From positions 29,037 to 93,036 of the forward strand of contig UBWZ01000005.1 of NCBI GenBank assembly GCA_900469345.1: 64,000 nt of DNA, read 5' to 3'. The stretch comes from Hyphomicrobiales bacterium (GTDB taxonomy: Bacteria; Pseudomonadota; Alphaproteobacteria; Rhizobiales; Rhizobiaceae). The position numbers and the translations under genes were made by a program. This document shows positions 25,435-33,705 of this stretch, in pieces. Within the stretch, counting starts at the first letter, position 1. Each line of letters begins with the position of its first letter. Below the pieces are notes generated by a model. The model was not told the origin of the DNA. It saw only the letters and a list, made by a program, of their open reading frames with translations, and made no database searches.

Positions 25435-26889
25435 TCAGCCGATCATGGAGATCATGTCGCCGAAAAGGAAGAGTTGCGGGTCGGCAGCATCGCTGCTGAC
25501 ACCATCGGAGATCAGGGCGTGCATGATGAGGTCCGTCTGCGCCAGGGTGAGCGCATGACTTCCGGGAGATATGAGCCCGGTATTGGCGCGAAAAAACTCA
25601 TCGAGAACCAGGGTCGATCCCTTTTCGCCGGCACTGGAGAAGCGGATTTCCAGGTCGTCCGCATCGCACGAGGCGACCCGCATCGAGATGCACCATCGGC
25701 TGGCATCGCCGTCGAGGGCGATGCGATCGCCATCCTTGACGGAGAAATCCAGCACCGTATCCTTGTCGAACCTGCCGGTGACGAGATAGGTGTCCGCTCC
25801 GGTTCCGCCGACATAGGTGTCGTCGCCACCGTCGCCGCAGCCCTGCGCCCCGAGGCGGAAGACATCGCATCCAGCATCGCCGAAGAGGCGGTCCGAGCCG
25901 ACGCCGCCCGCAAGCAGATCCTCGCCGGCGCCCCCGTGCAAGATGTCGCAGCCACGGCCTCCGTAGAGCAGGTCCCTGCCCTCTCCGCCGTCGAGGTCAT
26001 CGGAATCCGAGCCCCCGAACAGCCAGTCGTCGCCATCGCCGCCATGCAACACGTCCCGGCCGTTGCCGCCCAGCAGCGTGTCGTCGCCGAGGCCGCCGTC
26101 CAGACTGTCATGGCCGCTATTGCCAAAAATCCAGTCATTGCCCTCGCGGCCGCAGACGTCGTCATTGCCGCTTCCGGCCGAGATCAGATCCATGCCAGCA
26201 GTGCCGGCAAGATGGTCGGCCTTCGAGCTGCCACAGGTGACGGAATAGCTGATCGTGCTGTCGATCGCGGCGGTGGCGGAGACGGTCGTGGACGACAGTG
26301 TATTCTCCACGGTCAGGGCATCGGCAGCCACGTCGACATAGCTGTTGGGCCCTGCCGCCAGAAGATCCACCTGGAAGCTCGCGACATTGCCGCTGATCGA
26401 GCTATGGTTGTCGGTCGTCAGGGTCGAAGACGAGGAGACGAAGCTATCACTGCACATCGCCTTCCAATCGAACTTGAGATCGATGCCCGCAAAATCGGTC
26501 GTGACGGCGTGATAGGATCCATCCGGCGACGCCGCTTCCTGCTGTGCCGCGACGGCGACGTCTGCCCCGGCCAGACCAACCTGCGCATAGGCGTCCGCAT
26601 AGCCAAGGCCGCCGACTGCGCTTGCGACCGCGGTCACGCTTCCGGACACGAAGGAGGCAAGTCCCCGGTCGAAGATGTGGACGTTGGCGGCGACCGAAGC
26701 AAAGGTATCCTGGCCGTAGGCGTCCGCGCCCGCCGAGATGGTGACGGCGAGCTCAGACGAGGTCATCACGCTCGTGGTAACCGGTACGCGCGGATCCGGC
26801 CGTCCGCATTCGTCGGAGGAGTGATCGGGCAGAGCGCCGGACGGCACTTGATACCCGAAAGGATGATCAGGCGATTGAGAGTAGCTCAT
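25435..26889 (-). CDS. Shared-module protein fused to RTX repeats
   Basis: 484 residues from ATG 26889 (TGGAGGT 6 bases upstream; the frame is open to 26931 but the added residues look non-coding). Residues about 40-200 repeat the plan of the protein at 24560: a diverged module (DAYGQDTFASVAANVHIFDR and on), a middle part and a clear module (ISGNVASFQVDLLAAGPNS and on). Residues about 220-370 are RTX nonapeptides (GGLGDDTLLGGNGRDVLHGG type), unusually containing Cys at CGREGND, GRGCDIL and DAGCDVF. The C-terminus has a calcium-associated fold ending DPQLFLFGDMISMIG, probably the type I signal. First gene of the minus-strand cluster. It likely goes out through the exporter at 18756; function unknown. 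Confidence 0.82.
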   Translation of the reverse strand: MSYSQSPDHPFGYQVPSGALPDHSSDECGRPDPRVPVTTSVMTSSELAVTISAGADAYGQDTFASVAANVHIFDRGLASFVSGSVTAVASAVGGLGYADAYAQVGLAGADVAVAAQQEAASPDGSYHAVTTDFAGIDLKFDWKAMCSDSFVSSSSTLTTDNHSSISGNVASFQVDLLAAGPNSYVDVAADALTVENTLSSTTVSATAAIDSTISYSVTCGSSKADHLAGTAGMDLISAGSGNDDVCGREGNDWIFGNSGHDSLDGGLGDDTLLGGNGRDVLHGGDGDDWLFGGSDSDDLDGGEGRDLLYGGRGCDILHGGAGEDLLAGGVGSDRLFGDAGCDVFRLGAQGCGDGGDDTYVGGTGADTYLVTGRFDKDTVLDFSVKDGDRIALDGDASRWCISMRVASCDADDLEIRFSSAGEKGSTLVLDEFFRANTGLISPGSHALTLAQTDLIMHALISDGVSSDAADPQLFLFGDMISMIG

Positions 26890-27042
26890 GGTGTACCTCC
26901 AGCTCACCGAACGGTACATCCGCATGAGCATGAAATCATGCGCCCGAATTGATATCAGCCGAAGGGTGGAGGGGAGCAGGCAAATCTAACCCGTTCGAGC
27001 GAGCAGACACCCGTAGGAGGCGTCCCGGAGTTTGACCCGGAT

Positions 27043-27058
27043 CCGCAAGCGCTTGCGG
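27043..27058. promoter_or_regulatory. 16-base perfect palindrome
   Basis: CCGCAAGCGCTTGCGG is fully self-complementary and lies 20 bases after the stop of the minus-strand membrane gene at 27078 and 150 bases upstream of the module-RTX gene. It could be an operator for that gene or a loopless terminator stem. No T-run follows. Confidence 0.4.
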
Positions 27059-27077
27059 CTGACACATACGCTCGTCG

Positions 27078-27656
27078 TCAAGCCGCCTTCTGCCGCATCC
27101 GGCCGACCGTCAACCAGATTGCCGAGACGAGAAAATAGAAGGCGCCGAAACCAGCATAGCCGGCCACGTTGGCAATGGACGGCTCAACCGGCTTCAGCGC
27201 TTGTGCGGTGAAAAATGCGCCGGCAAGGGCCGACTGGCCGCCACTCAGGACCATGGCCCATTGCCCGCCCCTTGTCGTCCAGCGCCGAACTGCCGTGCCA
27301 AGCTGCGAGAGGCCGGAAAAGATTGCCCACAGCCCAAAGGCGCCAAGCACCCAGTTCATGCCGATCGTGAGCGCTATGACGACGACCACGGTCATCACGG
27401 AACTGATGCCAATGTTGATTGCCTGACTGCGGTTTTGGGCCAGGCCGCCGTTTCTTATGGCATCGACGTAGTTGGCCGCCGCATCCCAGGCGGGGTAGAC
27501 CACCAGCAAAGCAGCCGCGACGGGAAACGACTGGCGGCCGGCCGTCAAAGCTACGACGACCCAGAGGATCGAAAATACCGCGCGGGAAAAATAGTAGTGC
27601 TTGAGCCAGTCAGCCCCGCCGTCGCCGGCAATGTGCGTCTCGACGTTTGTCATCAT
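27078..27656 (-). CDS. Membrane protein, DUF308/HdeD-like
   Basis: 192 residues with six hydrophobic segments (beginning SRAVFSILWVVVALTAG and ending FGAFYFLVSAIWLTVG). The arrangement of short paired helices and the phrase LGAFGLWAIFSGLSQLGTAV are typical of DUF308/HdeD-like inner-membrane proteins, some of which are linked to acid stress. No catalytic residues visible. ATG 27656 or 27653 can start it. Confidence 0.65.
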   Translation of the reverse strand: MMTNVETHIAGDGGADWLKHYYFSRAVFSILWVVVALTAGRQSFPVAAALLVVYPAWDAAANYVDAIRNGGLAQNRSQAINIGISSVMTVVVVIALTIGMNWVLGAFGLWAIFSGLSQLGTAVRRWTTRGGQWAMVLSGGQSALAGAFFTAQALKPVEPSIANVAGYAGFGAFYFLVSAIWLTVGRMRQKAA

Positions 27657-27709
27657 GGGTCCCCATTCGTTTGGCTTCGTCGTTCAACCGTTTCGAGGAT
27701 CGGCGTCGA

Positions 27710-28021
27710 TCACACGTAGGCGACGTGCTCGCCATCGGGTGGCTCGTCCTCGTCGTTGCCGTGCCCTATCCGATCGCTTTCGCCCGACAGTTTTCCGGGA
27801 GATGTCTGCGGAGCCTCCTCCTGCTCACCTGCGTCGGCGCCTCCAGACAGGAGCGAGCGTGTGAACTGCTCTTCCAGGCCGGCATTGATCTCGGACTGCC
27901 TTTTCGCGACCCATCGGCCCTCGGGATCCGTGAAGATCGAATTTGTTTGGCCGACATCGACCGGGGCCGATGGAGATGTCGCCGAGATGGGCTCCACCTT
28001 GCCAATCTTTCGTCTGCTCAT
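27710..28021 (-). CDS. Small acidic disordered protein
   Basis: 103 residues, polar and low-complexity, with a moderately conserved-looking middle (IFTDPEGRWVAKRQSEINAG) and an acidic tail (GHGNDEDEPPDGEHVAYV). Not recognised. GGAGCAGG lies 4 bases before ATG 28021, and a competing plus-strand frame in the same interval has no such signal. Moderate doubt that it is real. Confidence 0.45.
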   Translation of the reverse strand: MSRRKIGKVEPISATSPSAPVDVGQTNSIFTDPEGRWVAKRQSEINAGLEEQFTRSLLSGGADAGEQEEAPQTSPGKLSGESDRIGHGNDEDEPPDGEHVAYV

Positions 28022-28133
28022 CGCACCTGCTCCATTGGTTTCCTGTTCTGGTCGTGCCGCCGTCCGACTGGGTTCGCCTCAGATCCCGGCGCCGCAGTCG
28101 TAACCACGATCTTCCCAATAACCTCAGTCTGAT

Positions 28134-28169
28134 GTCGCTGGCCGGTCGGCTTGGTGACCGACCAGCGAC
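28134..28169 (-). terminator. Stem-loop downstream of the exported protein gene
   Basis: GTCGCTGG (28134-28141) pairs with CCAGCGAC (28162-28169), with a further inner 4-base pairing, 10 bases after the stop of the gene at 28179. No T-run; a possible terminator. Confidence 0.4.
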
Positions 28170-28178
28170 GGCCGGGCC

Positions 28179-28808
28179 TTACATCGGGGGAACGACGCCA
28201 TTCTTTCCGACGACCACCTGATGGGCGATCGTACCGGTTGCGGCCTTCTCGGCCGAGATAAACACAACGGCGCCGGCAACCAGGTCATCCTTTGTCGCCG
28301 GAGCGATGGTGACGACCGGCGTCCCGTCCGGAATGGCGATCTTCTTTTCCTTGCCATGGTAGGACACGGTGACCGTGCGGCCATCGACGCCCTTGACCGC
28401 ATCTGCCACGGTTGCGTTGGTCATGCTGCTATCGGGCTTGAGATCCCAGCCGTAGCTGCCCTCGCCGGTGCCTTTCATGGCCGGCGGGAAGATGAGAACC
28501 TCCAGTGCGCCGTCGCCGCCACCCTGCTTCGGCAGAGATGCGATGCCGACGAAGTCGCCTGGCTTGATGTCGGTGACGCTGGCGTTTGCGACACTTGCAA
28601 CTTTCCAGCCGTCGGCAAGGGCGACGTCGACGGTCTCTCCCTCCCGCGTCTTTACCTTCAGGGTGGATCCGGCGAAGTTGACGATGCTGCCGCGCACATG
28701 GATCTGGGCGGCCTTGTTGTCTTCGGCGTGGGCGGGTGTCGCGAGGGTTGCACCGGAAACGAGACCGGACAGTCCAAGAGCCATAGCTGGAATAAGGTGT
28801 TTCATCAT
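28179..28808 (-). CDS. Exported protein of unknown function
   Basis: 209 residues with a Sec signal peptide ending T-P-A-H-A (about residue 28). The mature part has an OB-like or DUF5666-like beginning (IHVRGSIVNFAGSTLKVKTR, then GDFVGIASLP) and a second beta region (TVTVSYHGKEKKIAIPDGTP). No enzyme motif visible. AGGA lies 8 bases before ATG 28808, and that sequence is inside the operator at 28818-28832, so the TetR protein encoded next door very probably represses it. Likely a periplasmic small-molecule- or metal-related protein, unproven. Confidence 0.75.
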   Translation of the reverse strand: MMKHLIPAMALGLSGLVSGATLATPAHAEDNKAAQIHVRGSIVNFAGSTLKVKTREGETVDVALADGWKVASVANASVTDIKPGDFVGIASLPKQGGGDGALEVLIFPPAMKGTGEGSYGWDLKPDSSMTNATVADAVKGVDGRTVTVSYHGKEKKIAIPDGTPVVTIAPATKDDLVAGAVVFISAEKAATGTIAHQVVVGKNGVVPPM

Positions 28809-28817
28809 TTCATTCGT

Positions 28818-28832
28818 CCTACTAGTTGGTAG
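28818..28832. promoter_or_regulatory. TetR operator candidate, site 1
   Basis: CCTACTAGTTGGTAG: CTAC and GTAG arms separated by 6 bases. Its near end is 10 bases before the start of the gene at 28808 and overlaps the ribosome-binding site. The complement differs from site 2 at only two central bases. Confidence 0.7.
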
Positions 28833-28879
28833 TTAAGCTGACGACGTAATACCTGACGCGATCGCGGTCGCGAGCAGGA

Positions 28880-29470
28880 TTAGTGAGCGACGATGGGCGA
28901 CAACCGGCTCAGCGTCGGAGCCACAATGGTCGAGAACAGAGTTGGGTTGCCATAGGCGCGTGCGGAAAGCATTGCCCCGTAGACAGTCGCCAGAAAAGCG
29001 TCGGCCTCGATGTCCGGGGCACTGGAAAGGGTGATTGTCTTTTCCATGGCGCCGCGCTCCATGACCGAGGTCAGCCACGACGAGATGAAGCGGAAGAATG
29101 CCGTGACCTCGGTCGCGACCTCTGGCGGCAGCGACGGCAGCTCGCCGGCGAGCAGGGCGCAGACGCAAAAGGGCTTGCTCGCATCCTCTATGCACTGGGA
29201 CCAATGACCGGCATAGGCTTTAAGGATATCCAGCGGGTTGGAAACATTCCGCTCCAGCGCCGCCACGCCTGCGATGCCGGCTTCACGGTATTGCTGGACG
29301 AGCACGCGCACCAGGTCGACCTTGCTGGGGAAATGGTGGTGGATGCTGGCCTTGCGTATACCGACGACGTCCGAAATATCAGCATAGCTGAAGCCATTGT
29401 AACCGCCGCTGATGAGGAGGTTGCGGGCAGAGGTCAGGATTTCGTCAGAAGTGTTGGAAAGCTTGCTCAT
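28880..29470 (-). CDS. TetR family transcriptional regulator
   Basis: 196 residues. The N-terminal DNA-binding region has the TetR pattern: ILTSARNLLISGGYNGFSYA, then ISDVVGIRKASIHHHFPSKVDLVRVL. The C-terminal ligand domain contains CVCALLAGELPSLP, a form common in AcrR-like repressors. It lies upstream of the exported-protein gene on the same strand (71 bases). Two nearly identical 15-base operators, one before each gene and each 10 bases from the start codon, indicate autorepression and control of the downstream gene. Ligand unknown. Confidence 0.92.
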   Translation of the reverse strand: MSKLSNTSDEILTSARNLLISGGYNGFSYADISDVVGIRKASIHHHFPSKVDLVRVLVQQYREAGIAGVAALERNVSNPLDILKAYAGHWSQCIEDASKPFCVCALLAGELPSLPPEVATEVTAFFRFISSWLTSVMERGAMEKTITLSSAPDIEADAFLATVYGAMLSARAYGNPTLFSTIVAPTLSRLSPIVAH

Positions 29471-29479
29471 GTCAGAAGC

Positions 29480-29494
29480 CTACCTTCTAGTAGG
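29480..29494. promoter_or_regulatory. TetR operator candidate, site 2 (autoregulatory)
   Basis: CTACCTTCTAGTAGG lies 10 bases before the TetR start and includes its ribosome-binding region. It is the same site as 28818-28832 in the other orientation except AA/TT in the centre. A third partial match, CCAGTTGGTAG, lies at about 29546-29556. Confidence 0.7.
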
Positions 29495-29855
29495 CAGACA
29501 GTCAAGCGCTGACTTTGCGGCTTGTTGGACCTCTAGGTCGCCCGACCAGTTGGTAGAGTTGCATATGTCCAACTTCAGGCGTTCGCGGGGTTTCGACATC
29601 CAGCCACACGGCGTGTCTGAACAGCTTCCAAGGCAGAGCCGAGGACGACGACTTCCCATAAGATTTTCATTCTTCACGAAACCGAATGCGGGCTCGAACC
29701 GTAACTGCTTCATGACGCTGGACGAGAGACCTGATGGAATTGACCTTTCTGGGCATCGTAAAAGGCAATGGCTTGGTAGGCTTGCCGGCCTCGATACGCA
29801 TGGCGGCTGTCAGCAACCGGATCGCCTGTCGCCGGCCTGCGCTGGTTCATACGTC
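29495..29855. other. Gap between TetR and membrane-protein gene
   Basis: About 360 bases. A partial third copy of the TetR operator is at 29546-29556. The plus-strand frame of the next gene is open through most of this gap, but its translation there lacks the hydrophobic or conserved character of the real protein. No other feature seen. Confidence 0.5.
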
Positions 29856-30395
29856 GTGACGGCCACACCGCGCCCACCGCTGGATGCCCGGACCCGGAAG
29901 ACCGTGACGGTTGCCTGGGTCATCGTCCTGAACAAGCCGTTTTACCCGATCTACGTCTGGTATCTCGTTGGAAACGGCGTCACGGCGTCCCTTCTGACGC
30001 TGGCCTCGACGCCGTTCTTTCTGGCCATACCGGTGCTTGCCACCCGATTTCCACTCGGCGCGCGGATCGCGCTACCGCTTATCGGCACCGTCGATACGCT
30101 CCTGGAAACCAAGCTTTTCGGCCAGGCCTCAGGCACGGAGCTGTTTTTCGCCGCCTGTATGATGCTTGTCGCGCTTTGTTTTCGCCCAAACGAGAAATGG
30201 TTGCAGCGAGGCCTGGCGGTTGTGGTCTTTGCAACTTTCGTCGTTTCTCGCAATTTTGTGGGTTCCCCACTCCACACGTGGACGGAACCCGACCTGGCCG
30301 TCCTTCTCAATCTGAATGCTTTTGCTGTCGCAAGCCTGATGGCCTTCATAGCGCTGCGTTCTGCGGGGATGGGCAGCGATCCCGATGACCAGTGA
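29856..30395 (+). CDS. Membrane protein of unknown function
   Basis: About 179 residues if translation starts at GTG 29856, chosen because recognisable protein character begins there; no good ribosome-binding site decides. Five to six hydrophobic segments, including TVAWVIVLNKPFYPIYVWYL and LASTPFFLAIPVL, then TELFFAACMMLVALCF and LAVLLNLNAFAVASLMAFIA. Not a transporter I can name. It lies 16 bases before the lipocalin gene, so the two are probably co-expressed. Confidence 0.65.
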   Translation: MTATPRPPLDARTRKTVTVAWVIVLNKPFYPIYVWYLVGNGVTASLLTLASTPFFLAIPVLATRFPLGARIALPLIGTVDTLLETKLFGQASGTELFFAACMMLVALCFRPNEKWLQRGLAVVVFATFVVSRNFVGSPLHTWTEPDLAVLLNLNAFAVASLMAFIALRSAGMGSDPDDQ

Positions 30396-30411
30396 CCAAT
30401 AGGAGGAGATA

Positions 30412-30945
30412 ATGAAAACGTTTCACACCATGGTACGCAGGGGCATGCTCCTCGTCGGACTTCTGCTTGGCGGGGCGGTGACCGCATCTGCCGAGCCAAA
30501 CGTCGTCAAAGTCGGGCCGGACCATTATACCGGCACGTGGCTGGAAATCGGCCGAACGCCGATGTTCCTGACCGACGGCTGCGTCGCAGGCTACTCGACA
30601 TACCGCAAAGGCAAGACCCCGAGCGACGTACTCGTCGAAGATGGTTGTCGCGTCGATACGCCCAAAGGCCGCCTGAAAACGATCAACGGCACGGGCAAGA
30701 TCCAGGACTTCGGATCCACGAATGCAAAAATGCGCGTTCGCTATCCGCTGCTGATCACCTTCAATTACTGGGTTCTCTACAAAGCCCCGGACAAGTCTTG
30801 GTTCATCAGTGCCAACCCATCGATGACCGACCTGTGGATCTACTCGCGAACCGTCCCTTCCAAGGCAAAGCTCCAGCGCATGGTCAAAAAGGCGAGCGAA
30901 CTCGGTTATGACGTGCGCAAGCTGGAATTCCCGCCGGCGCGCTGA
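30412..30945 (+). CDS. Periplasmic lipocalin (Blc-like)
   Basis: 177 residues with a signal peptide ending T-A-S-A-E (cleavage near residue 27). The lipocalin signature G-x-W is in YTGTWLEIGRTPMFLTDGC, and the strand pattern and YWVLYKAPDKSWFISANPS match bacterial Blc-type lipocalins, which carry lipids or other hydrophobic molecules in the envelope. Unlike E. coli Blc it has no lipobox Cys, so it should be soluble. AGGAGGAGAT directly before the ATG predicts strong translation. Confidence 0.82.
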   Translation: MKTFHTMVRRGMLLVGLLLGGAVTASAEPNVVKVGPDHYTGTWLEIGRTPMFLTDGCVAGYSTYRKGKTPSDVLVEDGCRVDTPKGRLKTINGTGKIQDFGSTNAKMRVRYPLLITFNYWVLYKAPDKSWFISANPSMTDLWIYSRTVPSKAKLQRMVKKASELGYDVRKLEFPPAR

Positions 30946-31044
30946 AGGCATCAACAACAGGCGGGCCGGCAGAGCCGATCCGCCTTCCAAGCGCTGAAAT
31001 CAGGCGCCGTTGCTGCGCTCCCTCCGACCTCAGCAACGGTCCTT

Positions 31045-31935
31045 TTACGCCATTTGCGCAAGTATCCAATTCCTGAAAAGCTTGACGCGGGTCAATTCGG
31101 ACTTCGCAACCGAGGTCACGAGGTAGTAGCCGCCGGGGCCTGCGATGCGGGCAGGGAAGGGTGCAATCAAAGCGCCGCTCCTGATCTCATCCTCGACCAG
31201 AAAGCTCGGCAGCAGCGCGACGCCGAGATTTGCGATGACCGCCTGAATGATCATGAAGAAATGTTCGAGGCTCGGTCCCCAGCGCATATTATCCTGCCTT
31301 GCTCCGACCGATCGGAACCAGTGCTCCCAGCTGTGGGGTCGGGTCGAATGCCTGATCAGCGGATGGTGCCGAAGCGTTTCATAGGTCGTCAGCGGGTTTG
31401 GACCCTGCATGGCCTTCGGACTGCAGACGACGATGATCTCTTCCGACATCAGCGGGTCGATGATCGCACCTGGCCAGTTTCCGTGGCCGAAGCGGATGGC
31501 AACGTCGATGCGCTCCTTGGTAAAATCCAGCTCGCCATCGCTGGATATAATGTTCAGGGCGATCTCGGGGTGCTGCTCCTGAAAGGAGGGAAGCCGCGGC
31601 AGGAGCCAGCGCGTGCCAAAGGTCGGCAACATCCCGATCGACAAGGTGCCCTTCCCCTGGCTCGACGAGATCAGTTCGACCGTGCCCGCTTCGACGAGGT
31701 CGAGCGCTTCATGCACCAGCCGACTGTAGAAGCGGCCCTCATCCGTCAGCTCGATGCGGCGGCTCTGGCGTGTGAAAAGCGGTATCTGGAGATAGTCCTC
31801 AAGGCTGCGCACGAGCCGGCTGGCCGCGCTCTGCGTCACATTCAGCTCTTCGGCCGCCCTGGTGAAACTGTTGTGACGGGCAACGGCCTCGAATGTTCGC
31901 AGTGCATTGAGGGAAGGCAACAGGCGGCTTCGCAT
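31045..31935 (-). CDS. LysR family regulator of the import/catabolic cluster
   Basis: 296 residues. The N-terminal winged helix is typical (LPSLNALRTFEAVARHNSFT, then AAEELNVTQSAASRLVRSLE), followed by a substrate-binding domain of GcvA-like character (ALNIISSDGELDFTKERIDV, then AIRFGHGNWPG). It is transcribed away from the VOC gene at 32057 across 121 bases, the usual layout of a LysR that activates the divergent operon. The inducer is likely the imported substrate or a breakdown product. Confidence 0.92.
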   Translation of the reverse strand: MRSRLLPSLNALRTFEAVARHNSFTRAAEELNVTQSAASRLVRSLEDYLQIPLFTRQSRRIELTDEGRFYSRLVHEALDLVEAGTVELISSSQGKGTLSIGMLPTFGTRWLLPRLPSFQEQHPEIALNIISSDGELDFTKERIDVAIRFGHGNWPGAIIDPLMSEEIIVVCSPKAMQGPNPLTTYETLRHHPLIRHSTRPHSWEHWFRSVGARQDNMRWGPSLEHFFMIIQAVIANLGVALLPSFLVEDEIRSGALIAPFPARIAGPGGYYLVTSVAKSELTRVKLFRNWILAQMA

Positions 31936-32056
31936 CGGTTTGCATTCCCTAGGATCATCATTCGCAGATTTTTATGCACCTTGAGAGCTTTTGCCAAGCC
32001 GATAGTCTGACACCCATCCAAAGCTTTTCAAACCATTCCACATCCGGAACCAGAGC

Positions 32057-32467
32057 ATGATCCCCTTTCACATGGCCTTCGCGATCGATGACAAGGAAGC
32101 GGCCCGGCATTTCTACGGTACGGTGATCGGCTGCAAGATTGGCCGCGAGGCCGAAAACTGGATCGACTTCGACTTCTTCGGCCACCAGATCTCGGCGCAT
32201 CTCAATAACGACGCGAAATCCTCGGCGACCTCGAAAGTCGGCAGCGATCTTGTGCCGCTGCATCATTTCGGCGCCGTCCTGCCCTGGGAAACCTGGAACG
32301 ATCTGATTGCCCGCCTGCGCGCGGCGGAATGGCCGTTCATCCTTGAACCTAAACTGCGCTTTGCCGGCGAACCCGGCGAGCAGGGCACGTTCTTTCTCAA
32401 GGATCCGGCCGGCAACGCCCTCGAATTCAAGTCCTTCAAGAACCCAGACGGCTTGTTCGATCACTGA
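32057..32467 (+). CDS. VOC/glyoxalase-fold protein
   Basis: 136 residues. A single VOC unit pair: HMAFAIDDKEAARHFYGTVI at the start, HHFGAVLPWETW in the middle and FLKDPAGNALEFKSFKNPD at the end. The His near residue 5, the His of HHFG and the Glu of ALEFK are the usual metal ligands. Family members are dioxygenases, isomerases or binding proteins; the reaction cannot be named. First gene of the operon running to 39508. Confidence 0.85.
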   Translation: MIPFHMAFAIDDKEAARHFYGTVIGCKIGREAENWIDFDFFGHQISAHLNNDAKSSATSKVGSDLVPLHHFGAVLPWETWNDLIARLRAAEWPFILEPKLRFAGEPGEQGTFFLKDPAGNALEFKSFKNPDGLFDH

Positions 32468-32508
32468 TCGGATGTGTCCACCCGCACAGAAAAACTCCGG
32501 GATTGTCC

Positions 32509-33693
32509 ATGAACTCTTTTGAAATCGGCCGCGAACTCACAGCCGTTACCATGGGAATCGATCATTTCGAGCGCCGCCAGCCGGCTGAAGGCAGCCTTCT
32601 CGGCGGCGACGGGCTGGTGCCAATCTATCTTGGCAACGAGATCGTTCCGGCCCGCCACTATGAAAACCGCGAGGCAATCCGCGACGATCTCGCCAAGCTC
32701 GACGATGCCGTCGCAGCCCTTGGCGCGGGGCCGCGCAAGGTCTTTCTTCAAGGCATGCTGAAATCTGTCCGCGTCGCCGTCCGGATGCTTTCGGGCGCCA
32801 GCCCCTCTTTCGAGGAGAAGGTGGCGGATCTTGTCGGCGCGCCGACCGGCCGTGAGGATCCGGCGCTGATCGAAGATGCCCGCGCAAAGGTCGATGCGCT
32901 GCTGGTCAGGGCCGGTTTCACCACCGGCTCGCTTGGCCAGCGCGTGGACGCCTGGGAGAAGGCGCGGTCGATACCATCGGACAAGGTCGAGACTATCTTT
33001 CGCGAACTGATGGCGGACGCCAAGGCACGCACGGACCGGATGATCTTCGATACCGGCGACTACGATATGGTGCTCAATCCCGTTCGCGGCATGATGTACA
33101 CGGCCCGCTGCAGCTTCAACGAAGGCAAGATGGATCTCAATTTCGACCTGAGTTTCACGCGCGCAGCGCTGAAACATCTGGTCTGCCACGAGGTCTATCC
33201 CGGCCATTCGACGCAACTGCTCTACACCAAGGCGGAAGTCGAGGCCGGCAACGCACCGGCAGACGCTCTCCTCATCACCACGGATGCGATCACCGGCTGC
33301 GTGCAGGAAGGCATCGGCGATCAGGGCGCCCATCTCATCGATTTCATCGAAGACGACGATGACCAGATCCATCTGGAACTACGCCGCGTGCGCAGCGCCG
33401 CCCAGACGAGCGCCGCCTGGATGCTGATGGTCGAGGGCGTGCATGCCTCCGAGGTCGCTAACTATCTGCGAGAAACGGCGATGGGACAGGAGGCCTGGGT
33501 GCAGGGACGGCTGCGGATGGCGGCGCATCCTTTCCGCGGTCCTTTCATCTCGTCCTATTGGGCCGGCAATGAAAGCGTGCGGCGGGTGCGCGAGCGCGTC
33601 ACGCCCGAGCAATGGCCGAGCTTCCTCACGACCCTCCTCGGTCGCGCCAACAGCCCGGCGAGCCTCGAGATGTTCCCTGTTGTCGCAGAGTAA
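32509..33693 (+). CDS. DUF885-like metallohydrolase, short form
   Basis: 394 residues from ATG 32509. The motif KHLVCHEVYPGHSTQ (HExxPGH) near residue 225, followed by GCVQEGIGDQG with a conserved Glu, resembles the zinc-binding core of DUF885 proteins, which are related to metallo-carboxypeptidases. It is shorter than the usual 550-600 residues and lacks most of the N-terminal domain. No signal peptide, so cytoplasmic. It is in an operon with another DUF885 protein and an oligopeptide importer, which suggests hydrolysis of an imported peptide or amide. Confidence 0.7.
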   Translation: MNSFEIGRELTAVTMGIDHFERRQPAEGSLLGGDGLVPIYLGNEIVPARHYENREAIRDDLAKLDDAVAALGAGPRKVFLQGMLKSVRVAVRMLSGASPSFEEKVADLVGAPTGREDPALIEDARAKVDALLVRAGFTTGSLGQRVDAWEKARSIPSDKVETIFRELMADAKARTDRMIFDTGDYDMVLNPVRGMMYTARCSFNEGKMDLNFDLSFTRAALKHLVCHEVYPGHSTQLLYTKAEVEAGNAPADALLITTDAITGCVQEGIGDQGAHLIDFIEDDDDQIHLELRRVRSAAQTSAAWMLMVEGVHASEVANYLRETAMGQEAWVQGRLRMAAHPFRGPFISSYWAGNESVRRVRERVTPEQWPSFLTTLLGRANSPASLEMFPVVAE

Positions 33694-33705
33694 GGACCGA
33701 GCTGC

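Noticed and set aside
25252..26952. 566-residue plus-strand frame opposite the module-RTX gene
   Set aside because: The minus strand has RTX motifs, good ribosome-binding sites and a coherent gene order; the plus frame has none.
29412..29855. Longer start for the membrane protein at 29856
   Set aside because: The in-frame extension overlaps the TetR gene and its operator and lacks protein-like composition.
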